DNA of 64,000 nucleotides, taken from JAJPJE01 sp963848375 (GTDB lineage: Bacteria; Acidobacteriota; Terriglobia; Terriglobales; Acidobacteriaceae). How positions within the stretch are numbered: position 1 is the first letter of the stretch; the number at the start of each line of letters is the position of its first letter. Under the pieces are notes generated by a model. The model was not told where the DNA came from. It did not search any database and worked only from the letters and a program-made list of their open reading frames with translations. The translations under genes and the position numbers were made by a program. Below, piece by piece: positions 58,564 to 64,000 of this stretch. The stretch lies in the NCBI GenBank assembly GCA_963848375.1, contig CAWKDK010000016.1:248001-312000 (forward strand), in the 5' to 3' direction.

Positions 58564-59522
58564 GCGCATACGAAAGAGCAGAACACGCAGTTTCTCCCAT
58601 TGCAGAAGATGTTCTTCCAGGGCTGACGAGAACGCCGAAGTCGCTTCCACCGAAGCTCTTCTACGACGCCGCTGGCTCGGAGCTATTCGAGCTCATCACA
58701 GAATTGCCGGAATATTATCTGACGCGAACTGAAGCTGGGATCCTCAAGGAGTTTGCGGGAGAGATGCTGGAGGCTGCCGGGGACGATATCACGCTGGTGG
58801 AGTTGGGCGCGGGTACGGCGACAAAGACACGTACGGTGATCCGCGAACTGCTGAAGCGGCAACGACGCGTGAAGTTTTATCCGATTGATGTTTCGCGTTC
58901 GGCGCTAGAGGACGCGGCGCGCAGCTTGAACGGAGATTTTCCGGGACTGGAGTTGCATCCGGTAGTGGCCGACTATTGCGAAGGCCTGGACGGGATCGCG
59001 AACAGTGCCGGACGAAAGCTGGTGCTGTACCTGGGTTCAAGTATCGGGAACTTTGAGCCGATGCAGGCTGGAGCGGTGTTGCACAGTGTCAGGAATTCTC
59101 TGCGCGAGGGTGATGCGCTGCTGCTGGGAACCGACCTGGTGAAGAGCGAAAGCGTGCTCGTACCAGCGTACGACGATGCTCAGGGAGTGACGGCACGGTT
59201 CAACAAAAACATGCTGGCGAGAATCAATCGCGAACTGGGCGGCGATTTCGATCTGAACGCGTTCCGGCATGTGGCGATCTGGAATCCGAAGTGTTCACGA
59301 ATCGAGATCTACCTGGAGAGCACGCGCGACCAGACGGTGAACATCGACGCGCTCGGACTGCGTGTGCACTTCGATCGCGGCGAACGAATGCATACCGAGA
59401 ACAGTTACAAGTTCACGCCACACATGGTGCGGTCGATCCTGAATATGGGCGGCTTCGAATTGGATCGGAGCTGGACCGATCGGCGAGAGTGGTTTGCGCT
59501 GCATTTGGCGAGAGCGAGGTAA
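58560..59522 (+). CDS. egtD: L-histidine N-alpha-methyltransferase EgtD
   Basis: About 320 aa; the ATG at 58560 overlaps the egtB stop (ATGA), and an earlier in-frame start lies inside egtB. EgtD trimethylates histidine to hercynine, the first step of ergothioneine synthesis. Visible motifs are SLPPKLFYDAAGSELFE, LPEYYLTRTE, the SAM-binding VELGAGTATKTRTVI, YPIDVSR, YLGSSIGNF and GTDLVK. Length is normal. Pairing with EgtB gives the core pathway, leaving the C-S lyase step to an unlinked enzyme. Confidence 0.94.
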   Translation: MSAYERAEHAVSPIAEDVLPGLTRTPKSLPPKLFYDAAGSELFELITELPEYYLTRTEAGILKEFAGEMLEAAGDDITLVELGAGTATKTRTVIRELLKRQRRVKFYPIDVSRSALEDAARSLNGDFPGLELHPVVADYCEGLDGIANSAGRKLVLYLGSSIGNFEPMQAGAVLHSVRNSLREGDALLLGTDLVKSESVLVPAYDDAQGVTARFNKNMLARINRELGGDFDLNAFRHVAIWNPKCSRIEIYLESTRDQTVNIDALGLRVHFDRGERMHTENSYKFTPHMVRSILNMGGFELDRSWTDRREWFALHLARAR

Positions 59523-59601
59523 GGCAAGGCAGAATTTAGAAGTTAGAAGGCAGCCTCCTTCGCAGACGCGCAGCCGAGGTCGGCTGCGCCACGCAATCGT
59601 T

Positions 59602-60987
59602 CTAGACCGGAAATTCCTGGCGAACGAATGCCAGTGCGTCTTCTTTATTCCGCAATGATCCTTCCAGTTGGCGATCTTCCACGGCGGTCAGGATTTCTTT
59701 AAAGCGCGGGCCGGGCTCGTAGCCTGCGGAGATCAGATCGCGACCCGTGATCAGCGGCTGCGGGCGAATCTCTTCCGGCGGCGTTTCATTCAGCTTTTGT
59801 TTCGCAAAATCGTAGAGATCGAGCTTGCCGTGACTGGCGAGACAATCGGCGCGATGAAGTGCCAGGTGCTCGTCGAACTTGGGCAGACGGAGGAAGCGCT
59901 TGAGCGTCGATTCTTTCATCTTCAGCGTGTCTGCGAACTTCATGTGATTGTCGACGAGTGCGAGGATCTGCTCGGTCTCCTCGTTCGACATGCGTAGTCG
60001 ACGCGCGATGGCTGCTGCCATCCGAACTCCAACGTCAACATGCCCGTCAAAGCGGATACGATCGGGTGCGATGCGAAACGTTGGCGGTTTTCCCACGTCG
60101 TGCAACAGCATTCCCCAGGCCAGAGTGGGTGAAACTCCGGGTTCAAGTTGATCCAACAGCATCAGCGTGTGAATCCAGACATCGCCCTCGGGGTGATATT
60201 GCGGCGGCTGCTCGACGCCTTTCATGTTTTCGATCTCAGGCAGCAGTTCATGCAACAGGCCAGATTCGTCCAGCAGATCAAAGGCGCGGCGCGCATGACC
60301 CTCAGTAAGCATCTTGGTGAGTTCGTCGCGAATGCGCTCACGGCTGACCTGGTGAATTTCAGACGCGAGTTCCTGAATTGCGGCGAAGGTCGCCGGATCG
60401 ATGGTGTATTCGAAGCGGGCGGCGAAGCGGATGGCGCGCAGCATACGCAGCTTATCTTCGCGAAAGCGCCGTTCAGGATCGCCGATAGCACGAATCAGTC
60501 GGCGCTCGAGATCTTCGCGGCCGCCGACAAAGTCGAGCACGCGATCGCCGTTAAGCGGGTCCATCAGAAGGCCGTTGATAGTGAAATCTCGCCGCTGCAC
60601 GTCTTCCCGCGGATCGGTGCTGTAGGTAACCTGGTTTGGATGGCGGCCATCGGAGTAGATGCCATCGTTGCGGAAGGTCGCGACTTCGATTGCTTTGTGC
60701 TTGGCGGCTTCGCCGGGAGTTTCGTCCGGATGCGCTTCTGCTTCGTTCGCGAGATCGGCGCGAGTGAGGTGGTCAACGGGAACGAGCACGACTCCAAATT
60801 GCGCGCCGACAGCGTAGGTTTCGGGGAAGATGCGCATTACCTGCTGCGGGACGGCATCGGTTGCGACATCGTAATCGGCAGGTTCGCGGCCGAGCAGCAG
60901 GTCGCGCACGCACCCGCCAACCAGGTAAGCCTGGTGTCCGTGCGCACGGAGAGTACGGACGACCGAGATGGCAGCTTGCTTGACCAC
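59602..60987 (-). CDS. CCA-adding enzyme / poly(A) polymerase family nucleotidyltransferase with HD domain
   Basis: The 461-aa protein has the class II nucleotidyltransferase head LVGGCVRDLLLGREPADYDVATDA, the RRDFTINGLLMDP and RMLRAIRFAARFEY motifs, then an HD domain (MLLHDVGKPPTF, DGHVDVGVRMAA) toward the C-terminus. It probably adds or repairs the 3' CCA end of tRNAs, and HD adds phosphohydrolase activity; poly(A) polymerase activity cannot be excluded. The encoded CCA in the only tRNA here is compatible with a repair role. Its start is 188 bases from the divergent PPK2 gene. Confidence 0.9.
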   Translation of the reverse strand: MVKQAAISVVRTLRAHGHQAYLVGGCVRDLLLGREPADYDVATDAVPQQVMRIFPETYAVGAQFGVVLVPVDHLTRADLANEAEAHPDETPGEAAKHKAIEVATFRNDGIYSDGRHPNQVTYSTDPREDVQRRDFTINGLLMDPLNGDRVLDFVGGREDLERRLIRAIGDPERRFREDKLRMLRAIRFAARFEYTIDPATFAAIQELASEIHQVSRERIRDELTKMLTEGHARRAFDLLDESGLLHELLPEIENMKGVEQPPQYHPEGDVWIHTLMLLDQLEPGVSPTLAWGMLLHDVGKPPTFRIAPDRIRFDGHVDVGVRMAAAIARRLRMSNEETEQILALVDNHMKFADTLKMKESTLKRFLRLPKFDEHLALHRADCLASHGKLDLYDFAKQKLNETPPEEIRPQPLITGRDLISAGYEPGPRFKEILTAVEDRQLEGSLRNKEDALAFVRQEFPV

Positions 60988-60991
60988 AAGT

Positions 60992-61024
60992 TAATGGTAA
61001 TGGGTAAACGGTAATCGGGTAATC
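60992..61024 (-). repeat. GGTAATCGGGTAATC-type spacer repeat
   Basis: Reiterated TAATGGTAATGGG / TAAACGGTAATCGGG / TAATCG units between the CCA-enzyme and PPK2 genes. A near copy (TGGTAATTGGG TAATAGG TAATCGG TAATTG) lies at 62102-62134 just at the PPK2 stop. Confidence 0.6.
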
Positions 61025-61175
61025 GAAAGCGCGTTGGGCCTGAAGAGTTGAGATGGTGATAGGTTCCCTGGCTGCGGTCCGGATGACAGAATCCTCGCCT
61101 GCGGCTCGGAATAGTCGTCGCGAGAGGATTACAATCGTGGGCTCTCCATCTACGAACGATGTATGAGGAGGAAGA

Positions 61176-62117
61176 ATGGCAAACATAGAAAAACAGTTTC
61201 CTCGACTGAAGGAGTTTGCTACTCGCTATCGAGTTGAGAAGGGCAAAGGCTTCCGATTGAAGGACTATGATCCCAGCGATACTGGGGGCCTGCGCTCGGA
61301 GACGAAGAAAGAGGCGCAAGACCTGCTGCAGCGGGGCATTGAGTCGATGGCTGACCTGCAGGACAAGCTTTACGCCGAGGATCGCAGGGGGCTGCTGCTG
61401 ATTTTCCAGGCGATGGATGCGGCCGGAAAAGATGGCACGATCAAGCATGTGATGTCGGGATTGAATCCGCAGGGTGTGCAGGTGTATTCGTTCAAGAGTC
61501 CTTCGGCGGAAGAGTTGGATCACGATTTTCTCTGGAGGACTTCCAGGTGCCTGCCGGAACGCGGACGAATCGGCATTTTTAATCGCTCGTATTACGAAGA
61601 AGTGCTGGTGGTGAAGGTGCATCCGGAGTTTCTCCATTCCCAGAAGCTGCCAAAGGACCTGATCACGAAACACATATGGGATCAGCGGTACGAAGACATC
61701 AACAGTTTTGAGAAATATCTCTCGAACAACGGAATCGTAGTGCGGAAGTTTTTCTTGAACGTGTCCAAGAAAGAACAAAAGAGGCGCTTTCTTTCCCGGC
61801 TCGACGATGAGCACAAGAACTGGAAGTTTTCGACGTCCGATCTCAAAGAACGAGGATTCTGGGGAGACTACCAGGACGCGTACGAGGAGATGATCCAGAA
61901 CACCGCGAGCGAACATGCGCCGTGGTACGTGGTTCCCGCGGACAATAAGTGGTTCACGCGACTCGTGGTGGGGGCCGTGGTGGTGGACACACTAATCAAG
62001 CTTGATCCGAAATATCCAAAACTGGATAAGGCCAAACTTGCGGATCTCGAGAAGGCAAAAGAGATGCTGACCGGGATGAAGCCGGAAGAGCCTGAGGAAA
62101 AATTGGTAATTGGGTAA
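61176..62117 (+). CDS. ppk2: Polyphosphate kinase 2 family protein
   Basis: The 313-aa protein is a PPK2-type enzyme moving phosphate between polyphosphate and nucleotides. Walker A is FQAMDAAGKDGTIK, a GFRLKDYDPSDTG lead is typical of the subfamily, Walker B lies in GRIGIFNRSYYEEVLVV, and the lid holds NVSKKEQKRRFLSRLDD. GAGGAGGAAG precedes the ATG. Direction of catalysis (nucleotide synthesis from polyphosphate is common) cannot be decided. The last residues (KLVIG) are encoded by the spacer repeat at 62102. Confidence 0.9.
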   Translation: MANIEKQFPRLKEFATRYRVEKGKGFRLKDYDPSDTGGLRSETKKEAQDLLQRGIESMADLQDKLYAEDRRGLLLIFQAMDAAGKDGTIKHVMSGLNPQGVQVYSFKSPSAEELDHDFLWRTSRCLPERGRIGIFNRSYYEEVLVVKVHPEFLHSQKLPKDLITKHIWDQRYEDINSFEKYLSNNGIVVRKFFLNVSKKEQKRRFLSRLDDEHKNWKFSTSDLKERGFWGDYQDAYEEMIQNTASEHAPWYVVPADNKWFTRLVVGAVVVDTLIKLDPKYPKLDKAKLADLEKAKEMLTGMKPEEPEEKLVIG

Positions 62118-62134
62118 TAGGTAATCGGTAATTG
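62102..62134 (+). repeat. GGTAATTGGGTAATAGG-type spacer repeat
   Basis: Imperfect TAATTGGG / TAATAGG / TAATCGG / TAATTG units overlapping the end of the PPK2 gene, so the last codons and stop of PPK2 are repeat-derived. Same family as 60992-61024. Confidence 0.6.
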
Positions 62135-62275
62135 AAAATCAAAAACAGCTGGATGCACCGAGGTCTAGTCGGGGCGATTCACAAATACATAGATGGATTC
62201 CGCTTCGCTCCGCGAAGCGTCACCATGACTTCGTGGTTTTTTGACGCGACGGTGGTTTGGCGACGACGATCGCGA

Positions 62276-62923
62276 CTACCCGGTGCGCAAACCCGATAGC
62301 AGCGCCAACTCGCGCCACTTCCAGTGGCAGTCGACGTCCTCAAATCCGATCTCGCGCAGCCATGTGAGCTGCGCATGCAGGTCGTACAGTTTGTTTGACG
62401 GATCTTCGGTTTCGGACGTATAGCCGATCGCCGACAAAAACTGAGTGTGTAATGCCGGAGTCGCTGAGGCGACGTGCTCGAGATTGCAGAAGACTCCGCC
62501 GGGATTCAGACGCGCGAAGATTTCAGTGTAGAGTTCGCGTTTGCGCGCATGGATCAGGTGATGGATTGCGAAGCTGGAGACGATCGCATCGAATGTCCCA
62601 AATTCGGGAAGCGGTTCGCTAAGGTCGTGTTCGATAACCTGGACGCGCGGATTGGGCGCGAAGCGATGATGCAGACGGTCGAGCATCGTCGGAGAGAAGT
62701 CGAGCGCGACGGCTTCGGCGTCCGGACGGTCAGCGAGAACCAGCGCGAGCAGGCGACCGTCTCCGCTGCCGAGGTCGAGGATGCGGTTCGAGGTGGGCGG
62801 AATACATTCAAGCAGGGTGCGCTCGCCTTCCGTGCGGTGGGGGATCGTGTCCGCCCGGGAGAGATAGTCGAGTGCGTGTTCGGATGAAGTCCAGAGATTG
62901 ACGCCTGCGAAATCCGTCGACAA
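62276..62923 (-). CDS. Class I SAM methyltransferase
   Basis: The 215-aa protein starts with TTG, preceded by CGGAGG. It shows a clear methyltransferase core: RILDLGSGDGRLLALVL (motif I), AVALDFSPTMLDRL, IEHDLSEPLP, FDAIVSSFAIHHL and LNPGGVFCNLEHVAS. The group resembles small-molecule methyltransferases related to tRNA cmo5U enzyme CmoA but the substrate is unknown. It is divergent from tsaD, with a TATAAT box at 62962-62967 between them. Confidence 0.82.
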   Translation of the reverse strand: MSTDFAGVNLWTSSEHALDYLSRADTIPHRTEGERTLLECIPPTSNRILDLGSGDGRLLALVLADRPDAEAVALDFSPTMLDRLHHRFAPNPRVQVIEHDLSEPLPEFGTFDAIVSSFAIHHLIHARKRELYTEIFARLNPGGVFCNLEHVASATPALHTQFLSAIGYTSETEDPSNKLYDLHAQLTWLREIGFEDVDCHWKWRELALLSGLRTG

Positions 62924-63043
62924 AGGGCCTCCGTGTATGTGACCTACACAACGTTATCACTTATAATGTTTTACATAAAGCAAAGAAATACTTATGGCGC
63001 TCTCCGCGCGCTGCGGTACTCATAAGCGGATAGAATCATCACG

Positions 63044-64000
63044 ATGACAGATACCTATATTCTCGGAATTGAAAGCTCGTGCGACGAGACATCGGCGGCG
63101 GTGGTGCGTTCGGGCGAACAGGTGATCTCGAACGTAGTGCTGTCGCAGATCGCCACGCACCAGCCGTATGGAGGTGTGGTTCCTGAGCTGGCGTCGCGCG
63201 AACACCTGCGCAACATTGTTCCGGTGGTGCGCAAGGCGCTGGCGGATTCCGGGCATAGCTTCGAGTCGGTGGATGCGGTGGCGGTGACGCAAGGGCCTGG
63301 ATTGGCTGGTGCGCTGCTGGTCGGGATCTCATACGCGAAGACGCTGGCATGGGCGATGGAGAAGCCGCTGGTGGCGGTGAATCATCTGGAAGGACACATT
63401 CACGCTGTGCTGCTGGAAGAGCGGCAAAAAGGGAATCATGAACTGAGGTTCCCGGTGTTGGCGCTGGTGGTTTCCGGAGGGCACACGCATCTGTATCTGG
63501 CGGAAGTGCAGGGCAACAGTTGGACATACAAAAACATAGGGCACACGCGCGATGATGCCGCAGGGGAAGCGTTCGACAAAGTAGCGAAGCTGCTTGGGCT
63601 TGGATATCCGGGCGGCCCGGTGATCGATAAGCTGGCGAAGCATGGCGATCGTGAAGCGGTGAAATTCAGCACGCCGCAGCTCAAGCATCGTGATCGTAAG
63701 GATCATGGGAAGCCTGAACCGGCTACGCCGCATTTTGATTTTTCCTACAGTGGAATCAAGACCGCGGTTCTGCGCTGGGTCGAAATCAACCAGATGAAGC
63801 CGGTGGTGGAAGAGCGGCGCCAGGCACTGGCGGCGATTGCGAAGCCGAGCGTCGAAGACTTCTTGAAGGTGACGGATCGGCGGACGCTCGACCTGGTGGC
63901 GTCGTTCCAGAATGCTGTTGTGGAAGATCTGGTGGGCAAGACACTGGCGGCTGCACGTGAATACGGCGTGCAAACATTACTGGTGTCGGGCGGGGTGGCC
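63044..64000 (+). CDS. tsaD: tRNA threonylcarbamoyladenosine synthase subunit TsaD, cut by window end
   Basis: The first 319 codons of TsaD, with no stop before the window edge. TsaD transfers threonylcarbamoyl to A37 of tRNAs reading ANN codons. Visible features are the ILGIESSCDETSAAVV start, GVVPELASREHLRNI, VTQGPGLAGALLVG, the metal ligands HLEGHIHA, SGGHTHLYL, DDAAGEAFDKVAKLLGLGYPGG, FDFSYSGIKTA and VSGGVA at the edge. The remaining ~20-40 residues lie beyond 64000. No tsaB or tsaE is visible upstream. Confidence 0.96.
   Translation, partial: MTDTYILGIESSCDETSAAVVRSGEQVISNVVLSQIATHQPYGGVVPELASREHLRNIVPVVRKALADSGHSFESVDAVAVTQGPGLAGALLVGISYAKTLAWAMEKPLVAVNHLEGHIHAVLLEERQKGNHELRFPVLALVVSGGHTHLYLAEVQGNSWTYKNIGHTRDDAAGEAFDKVAKLLGLGYPGGPVIDKLAKHGDREAVKFSTPQLKHRDRKDHGKPEPATPHFDFSYSGIKTAVLRWVEINQMKPVVEERRQALAAIAKPSVEDFLKVTDRRTLDLVASFQNAVVEDLVGKTLAAAREYGVQTLLVSGGVA

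Noticed and set aside
60837..61916. A 359-codon ORF antisense to the CCA-enzyme start and PPK2.
   Set aside because: It crosses an intergenic gap and two real genes on the other strand, has no motifs, and its composition follows the codon pattern of the opposite strand.
1..64000. CRISPR array, insertion sequence, prophage or defence island.
   Set aside because: No evenly spaced identical repeats of CRISPR size, no transposase, integrase, phage structural, restriction or toxin-antitoxin gene was found.

Overview
The window reads as a chromosomal segment of a Gram-negative bacterium, most likely an Acidobacteriota (Terriglobia/Koribacter-like). This is inferred from gene content and style: Kdo genes for LPS, secreted He_PIG/matrixin proteins, M13 and M23 peptidases, stand-alone PilZ proteins, an lmo0937-like 49-aa membrane protein, and intergenic spacers full of degenerate oligomer repeats. 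There is no phage, transposase, CRISPR array or recognisable defence island. I found no clearly new multi-gene system.

Layout. 0-4 kb: repeat copy, queG, and an nfnAB-like pair (nfnB frameshifted). 4-7 kb: secreted proteins and an M23 peptidase. 7.4-11.6 kb: two large membrane glycosyltransferase-type proteins, one with a TPR tail and one with a TolB-like propeller tail. 11.6-16.7 kb: small genes (cytochrome c, FmdB, YheT-like hydrolase, tRNA-Arg(TCT), RD-rich secreted protein), a repeat-rich spacer, DUF2141 and a frameshifted L,D-transpeptidase. 16.8-21.8 kb: acyl-CoA dehydrogenase, two PilZ proteins, a large unknown protein, def and a STAS protein. 22-26.4 kb: Lhr-type helicase. 26.5-30.4 kb: a three-gene set of secreted proteins whose central matrixin-like protease is multiply frameshifted. 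30.5-35.8 kb: amine oxidase, secreted and membrane proteins, M13 peptidase. 35.9-40.1 kb: pyrG, kdsA, kdsD (two frameshifts). 40.1-41.9 kb: TetR regulator with a palindromic operator candidate and a repeat-rich spacer. 42.6-46.9 kb: two DUF1254-family proteins around an outer-membrane-type protein. 47-54.6 kb: methyltransferase, proS, PBP1b-type mrcB, TPR protein, a terminator-tipped RNA candidate, kdsC. 54.7-59.5 kb: zinc-ribbon protein, frameshifted secreted protein, egtBD. 59.6-64 kb: CCA-adding enzyme family, PPK2, methyltransferase, and tsaD cut by the window end.

Pathway links. kdsA, kdsD and kdsC (Kdo synthesis) lie within 17 kb but in three separate transcription units. egtB and egtD form an overlapping ergothioneine pair. 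mrcB, the L,D-transpeptidase and the M23 peptidase serve the cell wall. queG, def, proS, tsaD, the CCA enzyme and tRNA-Arg belong to translation.

Two window-wide signals stand out. First, five genes carry single-base indels, nearly all extra bases, including genes expected to be functional; draft-sequence error is the simplest explanation, though the matrixin gene may be a true pseudogene. Second, several dispersed non-coding repeat families fill the spacers, including a ~200-bp element present in opposite orientation at both 0 and 41 kb.
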